DNA of 64,000 bases from WTFY01 sp965220895. GTDB taxonomy: Bacteria; Pseudomonadota; Gammaproteobacteria; UBA4575. Shown piece after piece: positions 24,951 to 32,758 of this stretch. The notes beneath the pieces were generated by a model that saw nothing but the letters and a program-made list of their open reading frames with translations, ran no database searches and had not been told where the DNA came from. The position numbers were made by a program, and so were the translations under genes. The stretch lies in NCBI GenBank assembly GCA_965220895.1, contig OZ244850.1:620001-684000 (forward strand). The letters run 5' to 3'. The stretch's first letter is position 1. Every line of letters begins with the position of its first letter.

Positions 24951-25852
24951 GGCAGTGAATCCAAGGGTGCAGGCAAAGGAGGCAGTACGTCAGCCATCAC
25001 CTCTCCTTGGCAGTACTGGGAGAAAGCGCGACACATCCTGACTGCAACAAGCGACAGAGGAGAAAAACCTTCGGCCATCGGCAGTGGGAGTGCGGGTAAA
25101 GATGCTAGTCGCAACTTGCCCTCAGCGTTGAGCTCCTCGGAATAAGCTTTCCTCGACTGCCATACAACAAGATCAGCTATGGGACGAAATGGCTCAAGGA
25201 GGTCATCGACCAGATTCAAGGGGTTTTGCGGATTCTTGTGGTGTACACTGAAACTTGGATGCAACCCAGCACCGGTAACGCCACGCGCTACACAGGCCCG
25301 TAACACGGTATAGGCGTAGTTCAGGGCAGCATTCAATCCCGAAGCCGTGCGGTCACGCCGGAAGTCTTTACCGAAAAGACGTTGCCAATAGGCACGGGCC
25401 GCCTGCGCCTCAATGTTGTCCGGATCCCCCGACCTTACTTTGCGGATCATGCGCAGAAGATCCCTATTGGCCTCCCCGGCCCGACTCAGCACCTCTGCCT
25501 GATTGTCGATTTTCGTTCGAACCAATCGCTGCCAGACACGCTTTCGGCGAGGCTGAGACAGTTCGGTTTGCGCCCTCATCACGCTGAATTGTCTTACAGC
25601 ACCCTGCACCGGCAAAGTCCAAGTGCTTGGCAGATAGTTTTTTCCGCACACCACTAACGGGATGTTTCGCTGCGCCAACTGATCCAGTAATTCGCTGGAA
25701 ATGGCGCAACCAGGAACAGAAATCAGCACCACACCTATGTCGTCCAGCGGCACTTGACCCATTTGTTCCCCACGCTGGTGAACTTGCAGGAAACCCCTTG
25801 ACTTTTTCAGCCAATATCCCGGATCAGTAATCTCGACAACCTGGCCCCCCAT
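24947..25852 (-). CDS. cas1: Cas1, CRISPR integrase
   Basis: 301 residues of type II Cas1. Metal-binding residues are visible as Glu in GDPDNIEAQAARAYWQRLFG, His in LHPSFSVHHKNPQNPLNLVD and acidic residues in DDLLEPFRPIADLVV. It starts at 25852, 12 bases after the cas9 stop; a stop codon lies just upstream in frame, so no longer start exists. With cas2 it completes the adaptation set; no csn2 or cas4 is present, which fits subtype II-C. Confidence 0.95.
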   Translation of the reverse strand: MGGQVVEITDPGYWLKKSRGFLQVHQRGEQMGQVPLDDIGVVLISVPGCAISSELLDQLAQRNIPLVVCGKNYLPSTWTLPVQGAVRQFSVMRAQTELSQPRRKRVWQRLVRTKIDNQAEVLSRAGEANRDLLRMIRKVRSGDPDNIEAQAARAYWQRLFGKDFRRDRTASGLNAALNYAYTVLRACVARGVTGAGLHPSFSVHHKNPQNPLNLVDDLLEPFRPIADLVVWQSRKAYSEELNAEGKLRLASLPALPLPMAEGFSPLSLVAVRMCRAFSQYCQGEVMADVLPPLPAPLDSLP

Positions 25853-25864
25853 ACGGCATCACTG

Positions 25865-28800
25865 TCATGCAGTTCGACGAGGAGAACGGCGGTGCTCATG
25901 ACTCACCTGTCCCGTGGGGCTTATATGCACTTTCTTGGCATTTCGTTTCTTGAGCGGATTGGAAGCAACGCACAAGTACTTAAAGGGATCTTCCTTGTTT
26001 CTTTCTCTGCTATCCACATTCGCCTCATGAAGCTCCGCAAATGACATTTGGCCGTTTTGACTGACTTTTTGCAATCGATACAACTTTTTTTCACCGTCAT
26101 TTTCAATTTCCACACAATCGTTGATTTGCAACCGCATCACCAGCTTCGCTGCAGGGTGGGGCCTGGCTGTCTGGCCAGGTTGGAAGTCATGCTGGTTGGC
26201 TTCAAACCGGGAAATCACCACGCCTTCCCACCTGCCCGCTTTCTTATGCACTGACGGGAACGCATATATCTCAATACCCCAGTTGCTGTCGCCCTTGTAG
26301 GCCTTATAGGCGCTTCCTTCTGCATCTAGAATAGGAATAACCGACAGGGTTTCAGTCTGTCGCAAACTGCGGATTCCCTTTTGGCGCGCCAGGTCCTCTA
26401 TTGCCTTCGCACCCGCCTCCGCTGTGTCGAATGCACACCTGAACTCCTCCCTCAGGCGGGCATCCCTGATTCGTTCAATGTTCTTCCGCTTCGTGAAGAA
26501 TGAAATCGGTTTGCGGGTGACAACTTTGTACAAGTTCCGCTTTTCCTTCTCCCCGACAAGCCCATAGGCTGTGTCGTTATGCAGTTGTCCGTCTGTGGTT
26601 ATCCCCCGCTGTAGTGTCTTGTGCCGTACCTTGTGCGAAACGACAATGTTCCGGACGGTATCCACGACATCAGCCCGGAACCCTTCCCAAGGATCAATAG
26701 CACTTTTCCCGCCATTGACACGCGGGAACAGCCTGCCCATGGGCTGACTGCCAATTTGCTCGATTTCCTCAAGCTTCCGTGCCTCAGTCGCCACCTTTTG
26801 CAGCATGCTTCGGCTTGTCATGCCGATCACGATCGCATCCACGGCGTGATGACGATGGTCGTCGCGGTTTTTTCTCCCAGCGCTCTCCCCGCCATCCAGC
26901 AAAACACTGTTCAGTCCCCAGTGCCAACGCAGCAGGCTGGTCAGACGGCCGGTCAGGACATCAATCTTGTCGATAGGACAAATTCTTTCGAGGTATTCGC
27001 GGGCAAGCCGACCAATGTAGCGAGTATCGTTGAGATGGCGGCTGGTGAAATCGGCACCTTCGCCTTGCTGCCAGATCTTCATTGCATCCTTCTGAAACCG
27101 CCACAGTTTGTAATCGGGGAGCTGCTCAGCGCGCGCAGCAATCTCGCCCCAGTCATAGCCATTGGGGCTGTCTCCGAAGGCCTCATAGGGAGTCCGGTTG
27201 CCCTTGTCGCGGTTTGCCTTGCGCGTGCAAATCACCTTGTTTGCGCGGCTGTCATCCAACGACCGACTAAATGGGATTAGGTGTTCAACTTGGGTGCGCT
27301 CACTGAAAAGGTCGGTGATTCCGATCTTGACGCCGGAGAAGGGGCAGCAACGTCCATTGGCGTCTTTGCTCAACTCTTTCCACAGAGACAGGCGCAAACG
27401 ATTATCGGCGTTGAGTTGCTGACCAAGTTCCAGAAGCTTCTCGTTAAATCCCTGGTTTCTGTCCTGATTTTCCTTCTGTGCCCTTTCGATCTCCCGGCGC
27501 TTTAATTCGCCCGCCGGTAACTCCCGGCCCAATTCAATGGCTATGGAGAACGGTCGCCCGTACCGTTCAATCAATTCATTGACCACAAGGCGAATCTGGT
27601 TCAACGCGATATGCACCGTGGGGTTAGTTATACCGCCCCACCGGGTCTTTTCGTCGTCTTCAGCTCTTCCGGTCCCGGGAATGATGTGCCGCCCATCGCG
27701 AAATGCTTCTCCATAGTAGGGAAGCTTGTCCAGCAATTGGTATTTTCCGTCATCCCCTTTTTTGCGAAACGGATCCACGAATCCATTAACTTCCAGAGCC
27801 ACGGACGCGGCTGCGGCGCTTTGCAATGGCAGGGAAAATTCCCCAGTATCCGGATCCACAATTCCATCTCGCATCTTCGCCAACATGAGTTGCGCTGCCT
27901 TGCTGGAGATTTGTGCACTATCGTCCTTTAGTTGCGCATTGAGGCAATTGTTCGCAACGTAATCGGAGAGTTCGAAGTGTTCCCGAATGTACGTGCGGAG
28001 ATCCGCATCATCCTGCGCGCCGTCCGGTGGCGGCAGATGCCCGGCGCCAGCAAGCCGTTTGCGATCGCGTTCCTGTTGATCGGGTGTGCCATTCAGTAGA
28101 ACGTCGATAAACTCATCCTGCTTCCCCAGCGGCCAAGCGTGCCAGTCTTCTCCGATGCAGTCTTCATGCTGCATGAGGTTGCTGGTCAGATTGCCATTGA
28201 AGCCCTTGCGCTTCTGCGTCTCGAAATTAAATCTGAAGTCGCCTTCCGCATAGTTGAGCTTCTTCAAGACCCCCTTCATCTTGCCAAAAGTGACCTGACC
28301 GCTCTTTGTGACCACCCTCTCTAGAAGCCGCACTATCTCGTCCCTGGCGTCAGGATAGTCCCTTACCCGTTTGTTCTGGTAGCCGTCCCACCATTCCAAG
28401 CTATTGACTTCCTGAAAGATGCGATAGCACTGAAAACTTGGCATGGCCCGGAAAGTTCGATCTTCACTCGGCAGATACGTGCACTTCCCCCGCTTCTGAG
28501 GTTTCAGGGGGCGCTGGTGGAAAATCGCCTGATGTACACGCTGCCGAGCGTCTTCAGTCATCAACTTTGGATGATGTAGCGACTGGGCTTCCCAAATCTT
28601 GTTGAACTCGTCTTCGTATAGTTCGCGTGTTGGGTACACCTCGTACAGTTTTCCGTCAGCACCCGCGCCCGGTCGAGCTCGCGTCGGAATACGTTTACGG
28701 TGACGCCGGTACAAAAATGAGCCATAGGTCAGATCCTCTCGTTCGGCCAGATCCCGTAAAGCCCGGTTCCGAGCTTCCGCCTCCGCCCTGCGAACCTGCT

Positions 28801-29332
28801 TTTTTTCTTCTCTCGACAGCTTCTTGTACTCTTCTCGCGCTAGTTCCGGATCAAGCAAACCCATCTGTTGCAACAGCAATCGCGCCGAACTCGAAACCTT
28901 TCCACCGGTCACCTCTTCACTTCGGTCCTTCCGGTTGCTCTTGAAGCCTCGGCGCTGATTGATATGGAACAATGCACGACCGACTTCACATGGCTTCAGC
29001 GGTTGAGTCAAGGCCTGCGCTCGCAAGGCCAGCGGGTTCAAGGATTGCAACGCCTTGCGCTCTTTCTTTGATTCCGGGAACAGCCCTGCCTGGGTCAACT
29101 CATGCAACAAGAACTTCTTGCGCTGCTTGAAGCGGTCACGACGCCGACGCGCCGACCGCTTTTCCCGCCGGGTCGCCGCGAGCGTGGCTTTGCTCTTGTT
29201 GTCCCTTCCTTCGGCGAATATGCGCGACCCTGCGGCTGTGATGGCGCAGGGACTCCCGTTATCGTCCAGTTCAAGGACACTCCAGCCAAGCGAATTTGTC
29301 CCCACATCAAGACCAAAGCGGTATCTCGACAT
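25865..29332 (-). CDS. cas9: Cas9, type II-C effector nuclease
   Basis: 1155 residues. RuvC-I: YRFGLDVGTNSLGWSVLEL with the catalytic Asp. An Arg-rich bridge helix follows (AATRREKRSARRRRDRFKQR). RuvC-II: FSIAIELGRELP. HNH: TQVEHLIPFSRSLDDSRANK with the catalytic His, then ICTRKANRDKGNRTPYEAF. RuvC-III: RDDHRHHAVDAIVIGM. All catalytic residues are intact and the length is in the compact II-C range. It uses crRNA and tracrRNA to cut DNA. Gene order cas9-cas1-cas2-array is that of II-C loci. The PAM is unknown. Confidence 0.97.
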   Translation of the reverse strand: MSRYRFGLDVGTNSLGWSVLELDDNGSPCAITAAGSRIFAEGRDNKSKATLAATRREKRSARRRRDRFKQRKKFLLHELTQAGLFPESKKERKALQSLNPLALRAQALTQPLKPCEVGRALFHINQRRGFKSNRKDRSEEVTGGKVSSSARLLLQQMGLLDPELAREEYKKLSREEKKQVRRAEAEARNRALRDLAEREDLTYGSFLYRRHRKRIPTRARPGAGADGKLYEVYPTRELYEDEFNKIWEAQSLHHPKLMTEDARQRVHQAIFHQRPLKPQKRGKCTYLPSEDRTFRAMPSFQCYRIFQEVNSLEWWDGYQNKRVRDYPDARDEIVRLLERVVTKSGQVTFGKMKGVLKKLNYAEGDFRFNFETQKRKGFNGNLTSNLMQHEDCIGEDWHAWPLGKQDEFIDVLLNGTPDQQERDRKRLAGAGHLPPPDGAQDDADLRTYIREHFELSDYVANNCLNAQLKDDSAQISSKAAQLMLAKMRDGIVDPDTGEFSLPLQSAAAASVALEVNGFVDPFRKKGDDGKYQLLDKLPYYGEAFRDGRHIIPGTGRAEDDEKTRWGGITNPTVHIALNQIRLVVNELIERYGRPFSIAIELGRELPAGELKRREIERAQKENQDRNQGFNEKLLELGQQLNADNRLRLSLWKELSKDANGRCCPFSGVKIGITDLFSERTQVEHLIPFSRSLDDSRANKVICTRKANRDKGNRTPYEAFGDSPNGYDWGEIAARAEQLPDYKLWRFQKDAMKIWQQGEGADFTSRHLNDTRYIGRLAREYLERICPIDKIDVLTGRLTSLLRWHWGLNSVLLDGGESAGRKNRDDHRHHAVDAIVIGMTSRSMLQKVATEARKLEEIEQIGSQPMGRLFPRVNGGKSAIDPWEGFRADVVDTVRNIVVSHKVRHKTLQRGITTDGQLHNDTAYGLVGEKEKRNLYKVVTRKPISFFTKRKNIERIRDARLREEFRCAFDTAEAGAKAIEDLARQKGIRSLRQTETLSVIPILDAEGSAYKAYKGDSNWGIEIYAFPSVHKKAGRWEGVVISRFEANQHDFQPGQTARPHPAAKLVMRLQINDCVEIENDGEKKLYRLQKVSQNGQMSFAELHEANVDSRERNKEDPFKYLCVASNPLKKRNAKKVHISPTGQVSHEHRRSPRRTA

Positions 29333-29427
29333 CTCCAGCGCCTACTCCCAATCCCGGGCACATGCGGATACAGGAAACCAGTGAACCCGCCGATTGTGCA
29401 TTTTAATCATGCACACTCCTCCTCAAA

Positions 29428-29522
29428 CGAAAAGGGCGACCCGCAGGTCACCCTCCCAATTTTGTGAATTCTCACTTGTTAATCTAAGCCGAAGCAAGAA
29501 CCACCTATTCCTGAGTAATAAT
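29428..29522 (-). ncRNA. tracrRNA gene upstream of cas9
   Basis: A 17-bp stretch (29500-29516, ACCACCTATTCCTGAGT) matches the repeat; on the minus strand it is an anti-repeat that can pair with crRNA. Going down the minus strand come a palindromic hairpin (GTGAGAATTCAC) and a terminator-like stem (29434-29453) followed by TTTT. A -10 box TATACT at 29529-29534 would start the RNA near 29522. The layout of anti-repeat, hairpins and terminator is that of known tracrRNAs. Pairing next to the anti-repeat is imperfect, so the exact duplex is unsure. Confidence 0.75.
29434..29453 (-). terminator. Rho-independent terminator of tracrRNA
   Basis: On the minus strand GGGTGACC and GGTCGCCC pair over 8 bp (one G-U pair) around a four-base loop, followed by TTTTCG. 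It lies about 100 bp before the cas9 start. Confidence 0.65.
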
Positions 29523-29528
29523 GTTTTC

Positions 29529-29534
29529 AGTATA
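29529..29534 (-). promoter_or_regulatory. Likely -10 box of the tracrRNA promoter
   Basis: TATACT on the minus strand, placed so that transcription would begin just before the anti-repeat. The -35 position (17-18 bp further up) has only a weak match. Confidence 0.45.
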
Positions 29535-29576
29535 CCTTAGTCTTTGCGTATATTTCGACTCTCAGAGTTGTCTCTC

Positions 29577-29598
29577 TGCATGTGCATGTGCATGTGCA
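29577..29598. repeat. Short tandem repeat of TGCATG
   Basis: About 3.7 copies of the 6-bp unit TGCATG in the gap between the tracrRNA promoter and the GNAT gene. Possibly a slippage-prone tract; no function is evident. Confidence 0.8.
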
Positions 29599-29639
29599 AG
29601 TGGCAGTGCAATTCTCAGCCATGCCTTTGCAGATGGCCA

Positions 29640-30116
29640 TCACGCCGGGCCCAATATCTTCTCCATTCTTTCGTGACGCACGGATGAAAGCTCGCTCTTG
29701 CCGGTACCGCTCACGGCATAGCCGTTCCTCTTGTAGAACTCCACAGCACCCTCACGGGCAAGCAACCAGCAAGTCCTCACCTGGTGAGTGCGCGCGAACC
29801 GTTCAAGCCTTTCGAGAATCGAACGACCGATACCCCTGTGCCGATAGTCGGCATGGACGGCCATGTAGCGCACCCGTGCCGTGCCGTCCGCTTCCATGTG
29901 CACCCTGCCCACCCCGACGAGGGACTGCCCGTCGTAGGCTGCGATATGAAATGCGGTATCCTCCTGCGAGTCCCTTTCGCTGCCACGAGGCATGTGCAGC
30001 GGTTCACGCAGTTGCGCCCACCGGAACGAAAAGTATTCTGCGAATTCTCCAGGGGCAAGCGGCGACCGGTAGTGAATCAAGTGATCCTCATGCAAACACA
30101 ACCCAGGTCGTGGCAA
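29640..30116 (-). CDS. GNAT-family N-acetyltransferase
   Basis: 158 residues. The acetyl-CoA site is in VRYMAVHADYRHRGIGRSIL (R-x-x-G-x-G). The end of the fold reads REGAVEFYKRNGYAVSGTGK. The substrate is unknown. The frame from the ATG at 30116 overlaps the end of the 2OG oxygenase gene by 29 bases; TTG codons around 30075-30100 are alternative starts. The overlap and common strand point to a translationally coupled pair. Confidence 0.85.
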   Translation of the reverse strand: MPRPGLCLHEDHLIHYRSPLAPGEFAEYFSFRWAQLREPLHMPRGSERDSQEDTAFHIAAYDGQSLVGVGRVHMEADGTARVRYMAVHADYRHRGIGRSILERLERFARTHQVRTCWLLAREGAVEFYKRNGYAVSGTGKSELSSVRHERMEKILGPA

Positions 30117-30711
30117 TGTACTTCACTCCCTGCTCCAGCAGGGTGCCGCGATGCTCATGTGTCCAGAATGGCGGGAACAGGATCAGTTTTCCGGCTTCGG
30201 GCCTGACCTTGACCCCCTGAAACAGAAATTCCGTTTCTCCTCCCGGTCCTGCGACATCATTCAGATACCAGATCGCCACCAGTTGACGGTGGCTGAAATC
30301 ATGGCTGCCGCCATCAACGTGCCAGTGATAGTACTCGCCCGCCCGGGTCCTCTGGATCCCGTACCCCATATCCTTGAAAGGACCCTTGAAAAACGGATAG
30401 CGTTCACGAAATTCCCGCACGGCCAGACCCAGTGACCGGAAAAAGGTCCGGTCCGTATCCTTCCAGTGTGCCTTGCCGCTGACGACCAGGTCAGTGGATT
30501 TCTTGATGCTGGCGTCCCTGTCGGCAAGCTGACCAATGCGCCCTTCGTACTGTTCTTCCTCGGCCCGCTCAAAGTGCTCGATAACCTCGGCGCAGAAACC
30601 CGCAGGAAGGGAGCCGGCCTGTTCGAAAATAAAGCTGCCGGGCTTGATTTCGCGGATGGTTTGAAGGGGCTGTTCAGCCCTGCGGTCTGCGCGCCCCCGG
30701 GTCATGGTCAA
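30088..30711 (-). CDS. Prolyl-4-hydroxylase-type Fe(II)/2OG oxygenase
   Basis: 207 residues. Iron ligands are H-x-D in YYHWHVDGGSHDFSHRQLVA and His in FPPFWTHEHRGTLLEQGVKY. The double-stranded beta-helix core also includes VAIWYLNDVAGPGGETEF. Such enzymes hydroxylate protein or small-molecule substrates; nothing here tells which. It overlaps the next upstream gene (349-residue frame) by 4 bases and the GNAT gene by 29, so all three form one operon. Third Fe/2OG enzyme in the window. Confidence 0.88.
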   Translation of the reverse strand: MTMTRGRADRRAEQPLQTIREIKPGSFIFEQAGSLPAGFCAEVIEHFERAEEEQYEGRIGQLADRDASIKKSTDLVVSGKAHWKDTDRTFFRSLGLAVREFRERYPFFKGPFKDMGYGIQRTRAGEYYHWHVDGGSHDFSHRQLVAIWYLNDVAGPGGETEFLFQGVKVRPEAGKLILFPPFWTHEHRGTLLEQGVKYIATTWVVFA

Positions 30712-31751
30712 AGAGGGTTTTCTACGACAATCTTTTCCAGCCTGGACAGGCTCGCATCATCCTGCTTCTCATAGCATGCAAGCATATCACCTGCCACTGA
30801 CGTCCAGTGACGTACGCCTTTTGCAACCAGCTTTTTCAAAGGTTTCAGATTGTCCGTGTCCACCCATGCCTGGTAGGCTTTCTGAAAGCCCGGGAACAAC
30901 TCCTTGCGCATGGCTGTGAGGTTGGCCGCATAAAAATGCAACGAGGCGGGATTGTAGTTTTCGATCAGTCCCGGCAAGGTCGACAGGCAGTCGGCCAGCA
31001 GGTCCTTGACGGCCCTGGCCATGATTTCTGCCCGGGAGCGTGGCAGGTTCATGACCATTTCGCGCCACCCATCCCCCAGCTCCCTGGAAGCAACAAATTC
31101 ACCGATCTCATGCAGGGTGACGGCTTCGAGCTCGTTTTCCGTCATTCGGTCCAGCGCGTACGAAACCCCCTTGTCAAACTCATAGAACGACAATGCCTTG
31201 GCCATGGCGTTTTCATTCTTGTGCCACTGCCATTCCTGGTATTTTTCCCAGAGCAGCCAACTCAGCGATTCCCTGCGAATGAAAACGTTCTTGCCCTGGG
31301 TCATTGCCGGCGGTGCGGTCAGGTCCCTCGCGCATTCATCCGCGGCAACGTACATCGTGAAATCGTTGTAGACCTCTCTGGATTCAAGTCGTGCCAGAAA
31401 GAAGTTCGGGGTTGCGCGAAGACCGATACCGCCGCTGTACACATAGTGCTTGGGCACCAGTACCGCGTTGATGTTATCGGTGTCAAACGGGTCAAATTCC
31501 TCGCCATCGATCCGCAACGGCAAAAAACTCTCCTCTTCCAGCGTCTCCCACAGGTGTTCGCGATCCTGCACCCAGTCTCCCACCTCCTCCTTGGGCAGGG
31601 CTTCATCAAACGTGTAGCCGTTTTCCCAGCGAAAGTACTCGCGCATCTTCAGGAGATAGACGCACAGCGTATAGTTGGCGGCGTTGCGCGCATCCGAGAT
31701 GTCGCAGTTCTTCTGCACGGTCGTGCAAAGAAGTTCGGTTTGGGTGGTCAT
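30708..31751 (-). CDS. Conserved protein of unknown function, about 347 residues (Sfum_1244-like)
   Basis: Starts MTTQTELLCTTVQKNCDISD at the ATG at 31751 (GTG two codons earlier is possible). It is soluble and rich in aromatic and acidic residues, for example LLWEKYQEWQWHKNENAMAK and LTLHEIGEFV-like ELEAVTLHEIGEFVASRELG. The HEIGE segment recalls a metal site, but the family function is unknown. From memory it resembles proteins labelled Sfum_1244 family in sulfur bacteria; I could not verify this. A -10-like TATAAT at 31758-31763 lies only 6 bases before the ATG. It heads the operon with the 2OG oxygenase and GNAT genes. Confidence 0.7.
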   Translation of the reverse strand: MTTQTELLCTTVQKNCDISDARNAANYTLCVYLLKMREYFRWENGYTFDEALPKEEVGDWVQDREHLWETLEEESFLPLRIDGEEFDPFDTDNINAVLVPKHYVYSGGIGLRATPNFFLARLESREVYNDFTMYVAADECARDLTAPPAMTQGKNVFIRRESLSWLLWEKYQEWQWHKNENAMAKALSFYEFDKGVSYALDRMTENELEAVTLHEIGEFVASRELGDGWREMVMNLPRSRAEIMARAVKDLLADCLSTLPGLIENYNPASLHFYAANLTAMRKELFPGFQKAYQAWVDTDNLKPLKKLVAKGVRHWTSVAGDMLACYEKQDDASLSRLEKIVVENPL

Positions 31752-31757
31752 GGGCAC

Positions 31758-31763
31758 ATTATA
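31758..31763 (-). promoter_or_regulatory. -10-like TATAAT six bases before a start codon
   Basis: On the minus strand TATAAT is followed by GTGCCC and then ATG. If used as a sigma-70 -10 element, transcription would begin at or next to the start codon and the mRNA would be leaderless. No good -35 hexamer is seen. Confidence 0.35.
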
Positions 31764-31815
31764 CGCCGAGTGATACTATGATCGGAAAAGGTGGCAAAAC
31801 GGACGAACAAGGTGC

Positions 31816-32439
31816 TTGAAAACCGTGGCTAGACTGAAAACCAAATGGAACTTGCAGGAGCGACAACGCAGTCCTGAAGATATAGCAAGTGTGATCGCCT
31901 TCAATCTTTGGGTGCTGGCGGCAGATTCATGCCTGTTTCTTGAAAACGAGGGGTTCGAGACCCGATCACAGTCGCAACGGCTCGACGTGATCGCAGAATT
32001 CACGGCATTCGGCGCCCATGTTGCAGACCGGATGGTGTTCGATACCATGACGGCTTCCGAACGGGAATTGTTCATCAACTCGCTGGGACAGCACCTTGCA
32101 AACACCATGCAGACCAACCGCGAGGAGATCATCGGTGCCGGAAACTACCGCAAGGATTTTATCGATCTTCTGAATCGCAGGATGGATGAGTTCTGCCAGT
32201 GCAGTTATTCGGAAGAGCACGGGCCCGGGTTTCCCATGCGACGACTGGCTGCAAATCACGTGCAGGCGGTCATGGGGGAAAAGGACAACAAGTGGATTCC
32301 CGACTACGTGATCGATTCCGAAATCCCCAAACTGTTGCTGGGCCTGAAAAGAGTCTTCAAGGGCCAGAAAGCCTCGCTGGACGAAACCGATTTCTCTGCA
32401 CCCCCGATTCCTGAATCCGGCGTCTGGGGCGAGGAATGA
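31816..32439 (+). CDS. Hypothetical soluble protein, about 204-207 residues
   Basis: Not recognised. Helical, with motifs DIASVIAFNLWVLAADSCLF, FGAHVADRMVFDTM and FCQCSYSEEHGPGFPMRRLA, and a Pro-rich acidic end (FSAPPIPESGVWGEE). Starts are TTG at 31816 or GTG at 31825; AAGGTG lies just before both. It is divergent from the 347-residue gene. No membrane or signal segment is seen. A 108-bp gap to the next gene (32440-32547) has no feature. Confidence 0.7.
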   Translation: MKTVARLKTKWNLQERQRSPEDIASVIAFNLWVLAADSCLFLENEGFETRSQSQRLDVIAEFTAFGAHVADRMVFDTMTASERELFINSLGQHLANTMQTNREEIIGAGNYRKDFIDLLNRRMDEFCQCSYSEEHGPGFPMRRLAANHVQAVMGEKDNKWIPDYVIDSEIPKLLLGLKRVFKGQKASLDETDFSAPPIPESGVWGEE

Positions 32440-32547
32440 GTAGTTTCTAGGGGGTCTCGACAGAAAGGAACACTGCCTGCATCAAGGACATGGACCTCGC
32501 GGCTGCATGCGCATCCCCTGTCGGGGCTGCAGTAACCGAAAGCGCAG

Positions 32548-32742
32548 TCACTGCTTCCATTTATCAAAGTTATCAGTATTTTTCTCCTGTCCGTCTTCAT
32601 AGCCTGCCGTATAGGCTTCGGTGACCCTTTGCTCCTCGCGCTCGGGGTGCCCGAGGTAGCCTCCCTGCCAACCCAGAACATATTCCGGGTCCACTCCCGC
32701 GGATTCCATTTTGGTCACGGTTTCTCTGTATAGCTGGTCCAT
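32548..32742 (-). CDS. Small acidic protein, 64 residues
   Basis: Not recognised. It reads MDQLYRETVTKMESAGVDPE at the start and VLGWQGGYLGHPEREEQRVT in the middle. AAGGAG lies 7 bases before the ATG at 32742, a strong ribosome site that decides this start over the longer frame. It begins 16 bases after the TrpD-like gene and is probably co-transcribed with it. No cysteine, no membrane segment. Confidence 0.65.
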   Translation of the reverse strand: MDQLYRETVTKMESAGVDPEYVLGWQGGYLGHPEREEQRVTEAYTAGYEDGQEKNTDNFDKWKQ

Positions 32743-32758
32743 GTTTTCTCCTTGTCTA

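Noticed and set aside
29500..29516. Repeat-like stretch as a degenerate CRISPR repeat
   Set aside because: It stands alone, lies next to a -10 box and a terminator upstream of cas9, and fits a tracrRNA anti-repeat better.
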